64,000 bases of DNA from assembly GCF_900156045.1 (NCBI RefSeq), contig NZ_FTMX01000002.1, positions 124,001-188,000 of the forward strand, read 5' to 3'. Positions 1 to 8,861 of the stretch are shown one piece after another. Position 1 is the first letter of the stretch. Each line of letters starts with the position of its first letter. The stretch comes from Peribacillus simplex. Lineage in GTDB: Bacteria > Bacillota > Bacilli > Bacillales > DSM-1321. The translations under genes were made by a program, and so were the position numbers. The notes beneath the pieces were generated by a model, which was not told the DNA's origin, did no database searches, and saw only the letters and a program-made list of their open reading frames with translations.

Positions 1-1377
1 CTCATTCATATCATCACCAGAAAGAGTAATGAGTGCATGCTCCAGCTGAAGGCCAAGGACCTTGGTCATTTCTTTTAGTTGGTGTGCAATGGAAGGCCCC
101 TTGGTGAAATCGATTGTTTGAAATTCAGTTTCCAGTACATGTGAAAGGACAAGCTTCTCATTAATCCCAACGTACCGGGCCTCAGGAAGCTTATTAAGCG
201 ATTGGAACAGTAATTCAGCTACCTTACCCTTCGACTCCTCTATTTGCTCTGTATCCATATTCAAGTAGCCTATAAGATCATTCACTTCTTTTTTTCCGCC
301 TATTGCCTTTTTAGCTGTTGCTTCGGTAAAAGCACTCTGGAGTAAATGAAAGGCAAGAGGGGAAAGTTTTTCTGCAAAAATGTTTTTTCTCTGTATCGAG
401 TGGCTACCAGATGGCAGGTTTGCACCCTCATGATCATGACCGTTAAATAAGCGATTAATGGCCGTTTCGATCTCTTCAACTTTTGCAAATGCACCGCTTT
501 TTGCCCCGGAAAGTAACTGAAATCCTTGGTGTAATTTATCTATCACTGAATTCTTGGCCATACCGGACCTTGCCTCAGCTCCATCCATTAAGTTTTCCAG
601 AAAGACAGGTTCTGTAATTCCCTTTGGAATTAAACCCGTCTTTTGAAGTAGGGAATATGCACCGGATTTCATTTCTGGCGTTGAATCGGGATCCAGCCAA
701 GTGGTCACTAGGTTTTGCAAACCATTTTGTTGAAGCTGGTTCCGTTTTACAACATGTAATGAGTCCAATACCTCCATAAGCTTGACGGACGTCCTCGTTA
801 CTGCCCCGACATCTTGCAGCTGTTGCTTGAAGGCACTGAGTAGTTTGTGGAAAGGTTCACCTTTGGACTGTGTAAATAATGCATCAAATACATCTTTTAC
901 AAATGGCAGTTGCTGATTGAACATCGATTTTATTATAGGCAGACCAGTTTCTGCAGCATCCGCAGCTTTTAACCATTGCAAAGCGGACTGAAAGGTTTCC
1001 TTTGTTATCGGAAGCCGATTTGTCAGGAGGTATTCGGCAAGCTTCGTTGCGGCCGGTTCAGGCGTCATGCCAAGATGAGCGATCAATTGCGCAGCCGTTC
1101 CCTTTAAGCCGGAAAGGTTCAAATCGGGGGATTTTAAAGCTTTTAACACCACCCCCCCTTCTATAGGGTGCTTCACTTGAAACCAGTACCTTTCTCCTGT
1201 CCGTAGCGGGATTTCGAGATTGGCAATCATTTTTTGATGGCCAATCTGTACCTCGGCCGTTTGATCAGGATAAACCTTATTAACCTTCCCGATAAGGATT
1301 TGCCCGTTTTTCAAACTCAAAGATCCTTTTACTTCAATAGGTGAAGAAACGGGTTGCCCGCTTGTTATGGATTGCAC
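1..1377 (-). CDS. ylqG: YlqG-like protein, C-terminus beyond window
   Basis: An open frame of 459 codons runs off the left edge, so the C-terminus is missing. It begins with GTG at 1377 (a second GTG lies at 1380), about 7 bases after a GGGGGG ribosome site; an ATG at 1384 is out of frame. It starts 13 bases past the rnhB stop, so the two are probably co-transcribed. The protein reads MQSITSGQPVSSPIEVKG, then a small beta-rich section (residues about 10-60) and a long helical, Gln/Leu-rich middle with no catalytic motif, signal peptide or membrane segment. The position after rnhB matches B. subtilis ylqG, whose product is uncharacterised; weak likeness to flagellar hook-length proteins is only an impression. 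The name rests on synteny, not function. Confidence 0.75.
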   Translation of the reverse strand, partial: MQSITSGQPVSSPIEVKGSLSLKNGQILIGKVNKVYPDQTAEVQIGHQKMIANLEIPLRTGERYWFQVKHPIEGGVVLKALKSPDLNLSGLKGTAAQLIAHLGMTPEPAATKLAEYLLTNRLPITKETFQSALQWLKAADAAETGLPIIKSMFNQQLPFVKDVFDALFTQSKGEPFHKLLSAFKQQLQDVGAVTRTSVKLMEVLDSLHVVKRNQLQQNGLQNLVTTWLDPDSTPEMKSGAYSLLQKTGLIPKGITEPVFLENLMDGAEARSGMAKNSVIDKLHQGFQLLSGAKSGAFAKVEEIETAINRLFNGHDHEGANLPSGSHSIQRKNIFAEKLSPLAFHLLQSAFTEATAKKAIGGKKEVNDLIGYLNMDTEQIEESKGKVAELLFQSLNKLPEARYVGINEKLVLSHVLETEFQTIDFTKGPSIAHQLKEMTKVLGLQLEHALITLSGDDMNE

Positions 1378-1390
1378 CACTCATCCCCCC

Positions 1391-2176
1391 TTAGCCCTTC
1401 GTTCGTGCAGCGATTTCCTTAACTGGTGCAAAACTTCTTCTATGCCAAGGTGTCAGCCCGTATGTGCGGAGTGCTTCTAAATGTTGGCTAGTACCGTAGC
1501 CCATGTGCTTTTCGAAACCATATTCCGGATATTTTTCACCATATTCCTTCATCATCCTATCACGGGTCACTTTTGCTATTATGGAGGCCGCAGAGATGCT
1601 AATGCTTCTTGCGTCCCCCTTTATGAGTGAAAGCTGGGGAATCGGCACATCCAGTTCCATCGCATCGATCAACAAATGATCAGGAAGTTCTGACAAATCG
1701 TTCACTGCGGCCACCATTGCCTTTTTCGTGGCTTGATATATATTGATTTCATCAATAACTTCGCTATGTACAACACCCACACCTATGGATAGTGCTTCCT
1801 TAAAAATCATCTCATAAAACCGTTCCCTTTTTGACTCTGGAATTTTTTTAGAATCATTAAGACCTGGTAAGTAAAAAGATTCAGGCAAGATGACTGCACT
1901 CGTCACAACTGGTCCTGCGAGCGGTCCTCTTCCCACTTCATCGATACCCGCCAGAATGGAAAAACCCTGTTTTCGCAATTGCCGTTCAAACTCCGTCATT
2001 TCCGTGAAAGCATCCCTTACCTGTTGTTCTTTTTCATAAGCTCTTTGCCATTTGCTTACTAAGTCGGTTACACCCTTTCTTCCGTCCTCCCGGCATTCTT
2101 GTAAAAATGAATCTCCGGGCTCTCTTATTGTCATTAACTTTAAGGAGATTTCCTTAATGCTCATTGCAGTTATCAT
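1391..2176 (-). CDS. rnhB: Ribonuclease HII
   Basis: RNase HII cuts the RNA strand of RNA-DNA hybrids and removes single ribonucleotides from DNA in the cytoplasm. The 261-residue protein has the family's Asp-Glu pair in the GIDEVGRG motif (D79-E80), then LNDSKK, LLIDAM with a further acidic residue, and KGDARS near residue 185. The N-terminal extension of about 75 residues before the catalytic core is as in the Bacillus enzyme (about 255 residues). The start ATG at 2176 follows a GGGTGAT site at good spacing; an in-frame ATG at 2164 is less well placed. It lies between rbgA and ylqG, all on the same strand. Confidence 0.96.
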   Translation of the reverse strand: MITAMSIKEISLKLMTIREPGDSFLQECREDGRKGVTDLVSKWQRAYEKEQQVRDAFTEMTEFERQLRKQGFSILAGIDEVGRGPLAGPVVTSAVILPESFYLPGLNDSKKIPESKRERFYEMIFKEALSIGVGVVHSEVIDEINIYQATKKAMVAAVNDLSELPDHLLIDAMELDVPIPQLSLIKGDARSISISAASIIAKVTRDRMMKEYGEKYPEYGFEKHMGYGTSQHLEALRTYGLTPWHRRSFAPVKEIAARTKG

Positions 2177-2238
2177 CTTTTATCACCCATCATATTAATT
2201 ATCGGCAGTACTGCTTCCTTTCTTCAGTTCAGACAAAA

Positions 2239-2301
2239 ATACGGAGCGGAAAAGAGACATCAAAAAGAAATACTTTTCGACATCCAACTCCAGCTCCGTA
2301 T
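2239..2301 (-). terminator. Hairpin between rbgA and rnhB, possible terminator
   Basis: Two perfect 9-base arms (GCTCCGTAT at 2293-2301 and its complement at 2239-2247) enclose about 45 bases that hold a second small stem of the CGAAAAG/CTTTTTG type. On the minus strand the descending arm runs into TTTTG. The arms are clear. The loop is long for a terminator, so it may only partly stop transcription from rbgA into rnhB, or serve as an RNA-processing or stability structure. Confidence 0.45.
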
Positions 2302-2310
2302 CACTTCATG

Positions 2311-3183
2311 TTAATCGGGGATATCAACCTCTTCATAATCCAACGGGACCTCAAACGTAAGCGGGCCCATCTTTTCAGAACGGATTTCACGTACGACCAA
2401 CTCTGCGGTTTTATCATAATCGATGAAGCCCCCAGAAGCCAAACAGCCCCTGAACTTTCCGACCGCATCGAACAATTCGAGCGTTTCCTGCGGAATTACA
2501 TCCAGGTTATAACGGGATTTCATCCTATCCGGATATTCTTTTTCCAAAAAGCGGAGACCGTATAAAGAGACTTCGTGCAAGTTTAAAATCGTATCCTTGA
2601 TCGCACCTGTCAATGCAAGCTTCAAACCAACTTCTTGATCCTCGAATTTCGGCCAGAGAATCCCCGGCGTATCCAGCAATTCCAATTCCTTACCAACTTT
2701 TATCCATTGCTGCGCTTTCGTGACGCCAGGAGTATTCCCTGTCTTGGCAATGTTCTTTTTGGCAAGTCGATTGATCAGTGTCGATTTCCCCACGTTCGGA
2801 ATGCCGACTATCATGGCACGGATCGCTCTCGGCTTTATTCCTCTTGATTCCATCCGCTCATACTTCTCTTTTAAAAGTTTTTTGGCAGCGGCCGTAATCT
2901 GGTTTAAACCGTTTCCTGCCTGCGAATTAATGGCAATCGCCGTTTTCCCCTGCGATTTATAATGCTCAAGCCACATATTGGTTTTTACCGGATCGGCCAT
3001 ATCAGCTTTATTCAAAAGGATAACCCTCGGTTTATGCTGTATGATTTCATCGATCATCGGATTTCGTGAAGACGCCGGAATCCGGGCATCCACAAGTTCA
3101 AAGATGATGTCGATCAGTTTTAATTTCTCTGTTACTTCCCGTCTTGCTTTGGCCATATGGCCAGGGAACCACTGTATTGTCAA
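2311..3183 (-). CDS. rbgA: Ribosome biogenesis GTPase RbgA
   Basis: RbgA is the GTPase needed for late assembly of the 50S subunit. The sequence shows the circularly permuted order typical of the family: G4 NKAD (58-61) comes first, then G1 GIPNVGKST (127-135) and G3 DTPG (171-174). The C-terminal about 100 residues form the helical RNA-binding part. It begins with TTG at 3183, six bases after a strong GGAAGGTGG site, giving [14 protein letters not shown], the normal start of this family; there is no better ATG. Length 290 compares with 282 in B. subtilis. It lies directly downstream of lepB (17 bases) and is probably co-transcribed with it. Confidence 0.96.
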   Translation of the reverse strand: MTIQWFPGHMAKARREVTEKLKLIDIIFELVDARIPASSRNPMIDEIIQHKPRVILLNKADMADPVKTNMWLEHYKSQGKTAIAINSQAGNGLNQITAAAKKLLKEKYERMESRGIKPRAIRAMIVGIPNVGKSTLINRLAKKNIAKTGNTPGVTKAQQWIKVGKELELLDTPGILWPKFEDQEVGLKLALTGAIKDTILNLHEVSLYGLRFLEKEYPDRMKSRYNLDVIPQETLELFDAVGKFRGCLASGGFIDYDKTAELVVREIRSEKMGPLTFEVPLDYEEVDIPD

Positions 3184-3200
3184 TGGAATCCACCTTCCTA

Positions 3201-3761
3201 CTATTCCGCCAACCGAAAGTCTTCAATTGGCCAATAAACTAATTTAGTTTTTCCTAACACTTTATCGTAAGGAACGACACCCACGCCAATATGCCGGCTA
3301 TCCTTACTAAAACGGCGATTATCCCCTAGGACGAATAGGGTGTCTTCAGGTACCGTTCCTTGTTCTATGACATCGCTCAATGTAAAAGGCTCCGTCAAAT
3401 CCCCGCCATCAATCAATTGTTCTTTATATTCATCCAAGTATGGCTCATCATAAGCTTTTCCATTCACGTAAAGAGTATCATCTCTATATTCCACTTTTTC
3501 CCCTGGCAATCCGATGACCCGCTTTATGTAATCTTTGCCTTCTGGAGCTTCGAAAACGATAATGTCGAATCTTTTCGGTTCGCCGATCGAATAGGAGATT
3601 TTATTAACGATCATGCGGTCCGTATCCTTTAATGTCGGCATCATGGAATTGCCGTCCACAACAATAGGAGCCAGGAGGAAATAACGAATCAGCGTCGCTG
3701 CTATAACCGCGATTATGACCGCCTTCGTCCATTCCCACAATTCATTTTTCTTTTTCGCCAT
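3201..3761 (-). CDS. lepB: Type I signal peptidase
   Basis: It removes signal peptides from exported proteins at the outer face of the membrane. There is one N-terminal membrane anchor (about residues 14-32), then DGNSMMPTL with the catalytic Ser39, [11 protein letters not shown] with the general-base Lys80, and the conserved box [11 protein letters not shown]. Length 186 is usual for Gram-positive Sip-type enzymes. The ATG at 3761 was chosen over one at 3785 because AAAGGGTGG sits just ahead of it. In B. subtilis 168 rplS is followed directly by rbgA; here lepB is inserted, an arrangement I recall from other Bacillus species. Which Sip paralogue it is cannot be told. Confidence 0.93.
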   Translation of the reverse strand: MAKKKNELWEWTKAVIIAVIAATLIRYFLLAPIVVDGNSMMPTLKDTDRMIVNKISYSIGEPKRFDIIVFEAPEGKDYIKRVIGLPGEKVEYRDDTLYVNGKAYDEPYLDEYKEQLIDGGDLTEPFTLSDVIEQGTVPEDTLFVLGDNRRFSKDSRHIGVGVVPYDKVLGKTKLVYWPIEDFRLAE

Positions 3762-3874
3762 CCTTACCCACCCTTTTTGAAGCATATCAACAATTATTTT
3801 AACATGTTGCGGACGCTATAGCGAGCAGGATTCTATATAGTACTCACCGTATGTGTATTCATCGTTTCTTAAAG

Positions 3875-3915
3875 TGCAAAAAGGGAGCCTGATAAACAAG
3901 CTCCCTTTTTTTGCA
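3875..3915 (-). terminator. Terminator after rplS
   Basis: A 14-base inverted repeat (TGCAAAAAGGGAGC, 3875-3888, against 3900-3915) with an 11-base loop is flanked by runs of A on one side and T on the other. It can stop transcripts of the ylqD-rimM-trmD-rplS unit and lies about 110 bases before lepB, so lepB probably has its own promoter in the gap. Confidence 0.85.
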
Positions 3916-3979
3916 TGATACTGTTTGGTTATTCACCTTATGTGGATCATGGTAAACCCGCATGAAGATATTCGAAGAA

Positions 3980-4327
3980 TTAACGACGAATTTCTTTAAT
4001 ACGTGCTTTTTTACCACGAAGTTCGCGTAGGTAATAAAGTTTCGCACGACGTACTTTACCGTGACGGATAACTTCTAGTTTCGCAATTTTTGGTGTGTGA
4101 ACAGGGAAAGCACGTTCTACTCCAACGCCGTAAGAGATCTTACGCACTGTGAAAGTTTCACTAACTCCGCCGCCACGACGTTTGATTACAACGCCTTCAA
4201 ACAACTGGATACGTTCGCGAGTTCCTTCAATAACCTTTACGTGTACACGTACTGTGTCACCAGGTCTGAATGATGGAAGATCTGAGCGAAGTTGTTCTTT
4301 TGTGATTTCGTTAATAAGATTTTGCAT
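3980..4327 (-). CDS. rplS: 50S ribosomal protein L19
   Basis: L19 sits at the 30S-50S interface of the ribosome. The 115-residue product is the usual length and carries the family's [27 protein letters not shown] and [10 protein letters not shown] blocks. The ATG at 4327 follows GGAGGAG at good spacing; an upstream in-frame ATG at 4366 lies in the leader and is rejected. It is the last gene of ylqD-rimM-trmD-rplS, followed by a strong terminator. The 130-base gap to trmD probably holds an autoregulatory leader. Confidence 0.98.
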   Translation of the reverse strand: MQNLINEITKEQLRSDLPSFRPGDTVRVHVKVIEGTRERIQLFEGVVIKRRGGGVSETFTVRKISYGVGVERAFPVHTPKIAKLEVIRHGKVRRAKLYYLRELRGKKARIKEIRR

Positions 4328-4440
4328 CGATTTCAACTCCTCCTGGACGCTCTTGCAAATACTCATTGTTTGCAGCGGAACATCGTTATAAGACTGAGCA
4401 TTTTGCCCAAGTCACAAGTTATATCCTATCATACTATAAA
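4328..4440 (-). promoter_or_regulatory. Probable L19 leader with internal promoter
   Basis: The trmD-rplS gap holds a promoter-like pair TCGACG-17-TATAAC (about 4412-4440), then a leader with a CTGCAAA/TTTGCAAG hairpin (loop CAATGAGTA) ending at the rplS ribosome site. Bacillales are known to carry an autoregulatory L19 leader at this place. I matched position and hairpin, not the formal consensus, so the call is partly inference. Confidence 0.45.
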
Positions 4441-4457
4441 CGTCGATGCAATAGCCA

Positions 4458-5192
4458 TCAGTCTTCTTTTTTAATCTCGGATAATAATTTTTTTTCAACT
4501 TCCGATAGTTCATAACTATCGAGCAAATCGGGACGTCGAATCCAAGTTCTGCGCAGAGATTCCTTCATCCGCCATTCATCGATTTTTTTATGATTCCCGG
4601 ATATTAGCGGATCGGGAACTTTCATTCCCCGGAAATCTGCAGGCCTAGTATAATGGGGATGCTCTAACAAACCAGAAGAATAGGAATCAAGAATCGGGGA
4701 GTCAACATTTCCCAGAACGCCAGGAAGCAAGCGCACAACGCTGTCAATAATGACCATTGCACCCAATTCCCCTCCTGTAAGCACAAAGTCACCAATCGAT
4801 ATTTCATCAGTGACGACATGCTCCCGGATGCGCTCATCATACCCTTCATAATGCCCGCAAATGAAAATGAGATGTTCCTCTCCAGCAAGCTCTTCGGCTT
4901 TTTTCTGCGTGTAACGCTCTCCCTGGGGACAAAGCAGGACTACCCTTGGGGTAAGCTCACCTTGCCCTTTTAGAGCCTCCAAAGCATCAAAGATCGGTTG
5001 TGCCTTCAATACCATTCCGGCACCGCCGCCATACGGATAATCGTCTACCGTCGAATGTTTATTATCTGCATAATCTCGAAAGTTGGTCACCTTGTAGCTG
5101 ACAGCCTGCTTTTCCGCAGCCTTTTTTAAGATTGACGAACCAAATACCCCTTCGAACATTTCTGGAAAAAGCGAAAGCACATCGATTTTCAT
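4458..5192 (-). CDS. trmD: tRNA (guanine37-N1)-methyltransferase
   Basis: TrmD transfers methyl from S-adenosylmethionine to G37 next to the anticodon of tRNAs reading CNN codons and so prevents +1 frameshifting. The SPOUT knot blocks are present: [14 protein letters not shown] (51-64), [12 protein letters not shown] (111-122) and the [12 protein letters not shown] loop. Length 244 matches the family. Its ATG overlaps the rimM stop by one base (TGATG), so translation is likely coupled. Confidence 0.97.
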   Translation of the reverse strand: MKIDVLSLFPEMFEGVFGSSILKKAAEKQAVSYKVTNFRDYADNKHSTVDDYPYGGGAGMVLKAQPIFDALEALKGQGELTPRVVLLCPQGERYTQKKAEELAGEEHLIFICGHYEGYDERIREHVVTDEISIGDFVLTGGELGAMVIIDSVVRLLPGVLGNVDSPILDSYSSGLLEHPHYTRPADFRGMKVPDPLISGNHKKIDEWRMKESLRRTWIRRPDLLDSYELSEVEKKLLSEIKKED

Positions 5193-5710
5193 CAGTCCAA
5201 AAGTCCTTCCATCGGTGTAATGATGACCTTTTTAGCGGAAATATCCACTTCTTTTACAATTTGTTCAATATACGGGATCAGGATGTCCTTACTGCCAGCT
5301 TTCTTAATGACCCAAACATCATTGGCACCAGGAGTAAGAACCTCAATGATTTCCCCAACTTCCATGCCTTCATCCGTAAATACCGAACAGCCGATGATTT
5401 CATGGAAGTAGAACTCACCTTCGTCCAATTTACCAAGCTGTGCTTCCTTGACTTTCAGGACCCCGTTTTTAAAAGCTTCTACCTGTCCGACGTTATAATA
5501 GTTCTCGAACGTCAACAGGTTAAAGTTTTTATGGGTGCGATGCGATCTGACGATAAGCGGCAAAGGTTTTTTCTCCGTGTCCCTAAACAAATACAGAGTA
5601 TTCCCCACTTTGTATCGTTTTTCTGGAAAGTCTGTTGAAGAAATAACACGGATCTCTCCTAAAAGACCATGTGTGTTGACAATTTTACCTACATTAAACC
5701 ATTTTTCCAT
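5192..5710 (-). CDS. rimM: 16S rRNA processing protein RimM
   Basis: RimM helps mature the head of the 30S subunit and binds S19. The protein has 172 residues: an N-terminal beta-barrel with [15 protein letters not shown] (about 1-85) and a C-terminal PRC-barrel (about 95-172) with [12 protein letters not shown]. The ATG at 5710 is preceded by GAGGTGAAAG; longer in-frame extensions lack a ribosome site. It lies 10 bases after ylqD and overlaps trmD by one base; rimM-trmD-rplS is the classical bacterial order. Confidence 0.97.
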   Translation of the reverse strand: MEKWFNVGKIVNTHGLLGEIRVISSTDFPEKRYKVGNTLYLFRDTEKKPLPLIVRSHRTHKNFNLLTFENYYNVGQVEAFKNGVLKVKEAQLGKLDEGEFYFHEIIGCSVFTDEGMEVGEIIEVLTPGANDVWVIKKAGSKDILIPYIEQIVKEVDISAKKVIITPMEGLLD

Positions 5711-5720
5711 TCTTTCACCT

Positions 5721-6107
5721 CTAACGAATTTCCGAGACGATTCCATCTTTAATGACAATGGTCTTCGTTGCCATAATTTCGTCCCAATCTGCCCCAATTT
5801 CCACATCAATGATACTTTGAACTTCCCGTTCCTTCAATTCACTACCTGCGGGAAGGATCTCCAACTGCTCCATTTGAAATTCAAGCAGTTTAATTTTTTC
5901 TTGCCTCTGGTTTATTTCTTTTTCAAAATGAGCACGGAGACTAGCAGGTTGGAGAGTTCTTGTTTTTTCAAGTTTTTTCAGTTCAAAGCGAAGCTGTTCA
6001 CTCTCTTTTTGAAGCTGAAGGCGTTTTGACTTGTATTTCTCGAGGAGCTGATTCTTGCTGGATTCCGTTAATACTTGGTTAACGATTACATTTTGGAGAA
6101 TTTTCAT
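5721..6107 (-). CDS. ylqD: YlqD family protein
   Basis: This 128-residue, highly charged protein is predicted to be coiled-coil through residues about 15-85 (runs of [14 protein letters not shown] and ELKKLEKT). A short beta-rich tail follows and ends in [16 protein letters not shown]. There is no signal peptide, membrane segment or catalytic motif. The start at 6107 follows AGGAGGTGCTGGA. It is conserved at this place in Bacillus between khpA and rimM, but its function is unknown. Position suggests a link to 30S maturation; that is inference from neighbours. Confidence 0.88.
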   Translation of the reverse strand: MKILQNVIVNQVLTESSKNQLLEKYKSKRLQLQKESEQLRFELKKLEKTRTLQPASLRAHFEKEINQRQEKIKLLEFQMEQLEILPAGSELKEREVQSIIDVEIGADWDEIMATKTIVIKDGIVSEIR

Positions 6108-6197
6108 TCCAGCACCTCCTATTATCTATGATTTCTTATTTCCTTCAAAAAATATGTATGATGGGGTAATCTTTTTGAAATGGGGGGCATTCTCTTA

Positions 6198-6226
6198 AGT
6201 ATAACGTAAATCGGTAAAAGATGCGT
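6198..6226 (-). promoter_or_regulatory. Possible ylqD promoter
   Basis: A good -10 hexamer TATACT (6198-6203) lies about 90 bases upstream of ylqD, beyond the khpA terminator. No convincing -35 is visible at 16-18 bases. The promoter is inferred mainly because the upstream terminator would otherwise isolate ylqD-rimM-trmD. Confidence 0.35.
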
Positions 6227-6302
6227 CTTAAAAAGGCGTAAAGTTTAAAGTCCTGGTCTATTCAATTAGGATCCAAGTCGGAATTTCACTTTCTTGAAGT
6301 AC

Positions 6303-6330
6303 AAAAAAAGGAGGGGTATTAACCCTCCTT
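6303..6330 (-). terminator. Terminator after khpA
   Basis: The stem AAGGAGGG/CCCTCCTT (6323-6330 with 6308-6315) is followed on the minus strand by TTTTTTTG. The first bases of the stem are the khpA stop codon, so termination begins directly at the end of the coding region. The run GGAGG in the stem would also mimic a ribosome site if unfolded. Confidence 0.85.
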
Positions 6331-6559
6331 ATTCGGAAATCTCCAAATAGATTTTCTTCTGCTGTGAAGATCCTGCTGCATATACCACAGTCCGAATCGC
6401 CTTAGCAACACGCCCTTGTTTACCGATCACCTTGCCCATGTCCTCTTTATGAACGGAGAGGGTATAAACAATCCGGTCGGACTCTTCCTTGGAGCTCACG
6501 ATGACCTCTTCCGGATAATCCACAAGTGCTGAAACAATCGTTTCAATCAGTGCTTTCAT
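6329..6559 (-). CDS. khpA: KH-domain RNA-binding protein KhpA
   Basis: KhpA is a small RNA-binding protein that pairs with KhpB (Jag/EloR) and affects cell shape and division in Gram-positive bacteria. The 76-residue protein is a single KH domain with the RNA-contacting loop IGKQG (45-49) followed by RVAKAIRTVV. The ATG at 6559 is preceded only by a weak GGTAG; translation is probably coupled to rpsP, 13 bases upstream. It is the B. subtilis ylqC equivalent and ends the rpsP-khpA transcript. Confidence 0.95.
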   Translation of the reverse strand: MKALIETIVSALVDYPEEVIVSSKEESDRIVYTLSVHKEDMGKVIGKQGRVAKAIRTVVYAAGSSQQKKIYLEISE

Positions 6560-6572
6560 CAACTACCGTCGA

Positions 6573-6845
6573 TTACTTGCTGTTTTTTGCAACATGGAAT
6601 TTTTCCATGATGCCTTGTGTAGAGAATAAGTTACGAACTGTATCAGATGGTTTAGCTCCATCTTGTAACCATTTAAGAGCAAGCTCTTCGTTGATTTCAA
6701 CTTTAGCTGGTTGAGACACCGGGTTATAAGTTCCTACCACTTCAATGTAACGTCCGTCACGTGGTGAACGAGAATCTGCAACTACAATACGATAGAAAGG
6801 AGATTTTTTAGCTCCCATACGTTTTAAGCGAATTTTTACTGCCAT
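6573..6845 (-). CDS. rpsP: 30S ribosomal protein S16
   Basis: S16 binds early in 30S assembly. The 90-residue product has the family start [20 protein letters not shown] and the middle [12 protein letters not shown]. The ATG at 6845 follows GGAGGTG at 10 bases; the in-frame ATG at 6878 lies upstream of that site and is rejected. A strong promoter precedes it, so rpsP-khpA form one unit separate from ffh. Confidence 0.98.
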   Translation of the reverse strand: MAVKIRLKRMGAKKSPFYRIVVADSRSPRDGRYIEVVGTYNPVSQPAKVEINEELALKWLQDGAKPSDTVRNLFSTQGIMEKFHVAKNSK

Positions 6846-6884
6846 TTTAAATAAGCACCTCCGAATAGTTTCACACAAGATAGT

Positions 6885-6914
6885 ATAATATCAAATGTCT
6901 TGCATGTTTGTAAA
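6885..6914 (-). promoter_or_regulatory. Promoter of rpsP-khpA
   Basis: TTTACA (6909-6914), an 18-base spacer and TATTAT (6885-6890) form a sigma-A promoter whose start would lie about 35 bases before rpsP. Confidence 0.75.
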
Positions 6915-6933
6915 GGTTTTTTTCTTAACAGGT

Positions 6934-6986
6934 AAAAAAAGTGTTGAAATACATGGATTTGACCTGTATTCCGCTTCAGTTTCAAC
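6934..6986 (-). terminator. Possible terminator after ffh
   Basis: On the minus strand GTTGAAA and ATACA can pair, with a bulge, to TGTATTTCAAC, followed by ACTTTTTTT. The pairing is imperfect, so this is a tentative call; it would separate ylxM-ffh from rpsP. Confidence 0.35.
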
Positions 6987-6998
6987 CTAAAATAAACC

Positions 6999-8339
6999 TT
7001 ACATGAACGGGAATTTGAATCCCTTTTTCTTTCCTTTTTGCATGTTCGTAACCTGTTTCATCATCTTTTTCATTTCTTCGAATTGCTTCAGTAGACGGTT
7101 CACTTCTTGAATCGATCTGCCGCTTCCCTTGGCAATCCGTTTCTTGCGGGATGCATTCATGGTTTCCGGATGTTCCTTTTCATGCGTAGTCATTGAACGG
7201 ATGATAGCTTCCACATGACCGATCTGTTTCTCATCGATCTGAAGGTTGTCCATCCCTTTCATTTTATTCGCACCGGGAATCATTTTCAGAATATCATCAA
7301 GCGGTCCCATATTCCGCACCTGACCAAGCTGATCAAGGAAATCATCAAAGGTAAAAGTGGCTGTACGCATCTTTTTCTCTAATTCTTTCGCTTTTTCTTC
7401 ATCTACATTGGCCTGTGCTTTTTCGATAAGGGTCAATACATCACCCATGCCGAGAATCCTTGACGCCATCCGTTCTGGATGGAACGCTTCAAGTGCATCC
7501 AATTTTTCCCCCATACCGACGAATTTAATCGGCGTGTCGGTGACTGAACGAATTGAAAGTGCCGCACCACCACGTGTATCCCCATCAAGTTTCGTTAAGA
7601 CGACTCCAGTCAGGCCTAGCTGTTCATTGAAGCTTTGGGCTACATTGACCGCATCCTGACCTGTCATCGCATCGACAACCAGGAAGATTTCATCAGGTTT
7701 TGTCAACTCTTTGATATCCTTCAGTTCGCCCATCAAGTTTTCATCAACATGAAGGCGGCCTGCGGTATCAATCAACACATAATCATGATGTTCTTCCTTA
7801 GCTTTTTCAATTGCCTGTTTGGCAATTTCAACAGGGCTGACCTGGTCCCCAAGGGAGAAAACAGGCATGCTTAATTGTTTGCCAAGTGTTTCAAGCTGCT
7901 TAATCGCCGCCGGACGGTAAATATCAGCCGCAACGAGCAATGGCTTGCGGTTGTATTTTTTTCTAAGAAGATTGGCAAGCTTTCCGGTGGTCGTCGTTTT
8001 ACCAGCACCCTGAAGCCCAACCATCATAATGACAGTCGGCGGTTTCGAGGCAACGGCAATCTTGCTTTGTTCGCCGCCCATCAGCTCCGTCAATTCTTCC
8101 TTAACTACTTTAATTACCTGTTGACCGGGGGTTAAGCTTTTCAGCACTTCCTGACCTACCGAACGTTCACTGACACGTTTTACAAAATCCTTCACGACTT
8201 TAAAGTTAACATCCGCTTCAAGCAGGGCCAATCGGACTTCACGCATCATTTCTTTTACGTCCGCTTCGTTGACCTTCCCTTTTCCGCGAATTTTTTGCAT
8301 CGTGCTTTGCAGTCGGTCGGCCAATCCTTCAAATGCCAT
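6999..8339 (-). CDS. ffh: Signal recognition particle GTPase Ffh
   Basis: Ffh binds signal sequences and the SRP RNA and delivers nascent chains to FtsY. Of 446 residues, the N domain is about 1-95. The G domain has GLQGAGKTTTTGK (108-120), DTAGR and TKLDGDTRGG. The methionine-rich M domain (about 300-446) has MGPLDDILKMIPG and the RNA-binding RKKRIAKGSGRS. The start at 8339 follows GGAGGCGGCAAT. It is 11 bases downstream of ylxM, the usual pair. Confidence 0.98.
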   Translation of the reverse strand: MAFEGLADRLQSTMQKIRGKGKVNEADVKEMMREVRLALLEADVNFKVVKDFVKRVSERSVGQEVLKSLTPGQQVIKVVKEELTELMGGEQSKIAVASKPPTVIMMVGLQGAGKTTTTGKLANLLRKKYNRKPLLVAADIYRPAAIKQLETLGKQLSMPVFSLGDQVSPVEIAKQAIEKAKEEHHDYVLIDTAGRLHVDENLMGELKDIKELTKPDEIFLVVDAMTGQDAVNVAQSFNEQLGLTGVVLTKLDGDTRGGAALSIRSVTDTPIKFVGMGEKLDALEAFHPERMASRILGMGDVLTLIEKAQANVDEEKAKELEKKMRTATFTFDDFLDQLGQVRNMGPLDDILKMIPGANKMKGMDNLQIDEKQIGHVEAIIRSMTTHEKEHPETMNASRKKRIAKGSGRSIQEVNRLLKQFEEMKKMMKQVTNMQKGKKKGFKFPFM

Positions 8340-8350
8340 ATTGCCGCCTC

Positions 8351-8683
8351 CTAATCCAACTTCTCAAGCGTTGTGATTGCGTCAAGCAGCTCCTCTTTTG
8401 AAAAGGAATCCTTTTCTATGAGTCCCTTCATATTCGCAATCCACTGGTTACGCTCTTGAAATTTTTGAAATAACAAAAGCTTTGCTTCATATTCCTCAAG
8501 CATCGCTTCCGTTCTTTTTATATTATCATAGACTGCCTGCCTACTGACTTCGTATTCTTCGGCAATCTCCCCAAGAGAGTAATCATCCAGATAGTAGAGG
8601 GACATATAGCTCTGCTGCTTCTCCGTTAACAACGATTGGTAAAAGTCATACAAATAATTAATCCGCGTTGTCTTTTCAAGCAT
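8351..8683 (-). CDS. ylxM: YlxM, UPF0122 helix-turn-helix SRP-associated protein
   Basis: This 110-residue helical protein has a sigma-region-4-like helix-turn-helix (about 17-62: [41 protein letters not shown]). The family is coupled to ffh across Firmicutes and in streptococci modulates SRP GTPase activity; here it immediately precedes ffh. It could in principle bind DNA, which makes the palindrome on its own promoter interesting, but no direct evidence of DNA binding is visible. Confidence 0.92.
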   Translation of the reverse strand: MLEKTTRINYLYDFYQSLLTEKQQSYMSLYYLDDYSLGEIAEEYEVSRQAVYDNIKRTEAMLEEYEAKLLLFQKFQERNQWIANMKGLIEKDSFSKEELLDAITTLEKLD

Positions 8684-8716
8684 CTTAGCAAGCCTCCCTG
8701 CTGTTAAGTGAAAACC

Positions 8717-8739
8717 CTTTACAAGTTTATATTGTAAAG
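8717..8739 (-). promoter_or_regulatory. Palindrome overlapping the ylxM -10 (candidate operator)
   Basis: CTTTACAA (8717-8724) and TTGTAAAG (8732-8739) are perfect 8-base inverted arms with a 7-base spacer. They cover the -10 and probable start of the ylxM-ffh promoter. The structure is certain; the regulatory role is inference. Confidence 0.5.
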
Positions 8740-8759
8740 CCTTGTTTATTTGATGTCAA
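8731..8759 (-). promoter_or_regulatory. Promoter of ylxM-ffh
   Basis: TTGACA (8754-8759), exactly 17 bases and TACAAT (8731-8736) form a near-consensus sigma-A promoter about 47 bases before ylxM. Confidence 0.88.
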
Positions 8760-8861
8760 GTTAAACTCCTTACCACTTGATTGCAAAGCATTATTTTTTT
8801 CTTTTTTCCGCCGCTTTTTTAGACCTTTCTGCAATTGTTCCTCCAAATAAACACTGTGAAC

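Noticed and set aside
2164..2565. 133-codon plus-strand frame over rbgA and the rnhB gap
   Set aside because: It is antisense to rbgA, has no ribosome site and its composition follows the rbgA codons.
5132..5638. 168-codon plus-strand frame across trmD and rimM
   Set aside because: It is the reverse shadow of two certain genes and has no promoter or ribosome site.
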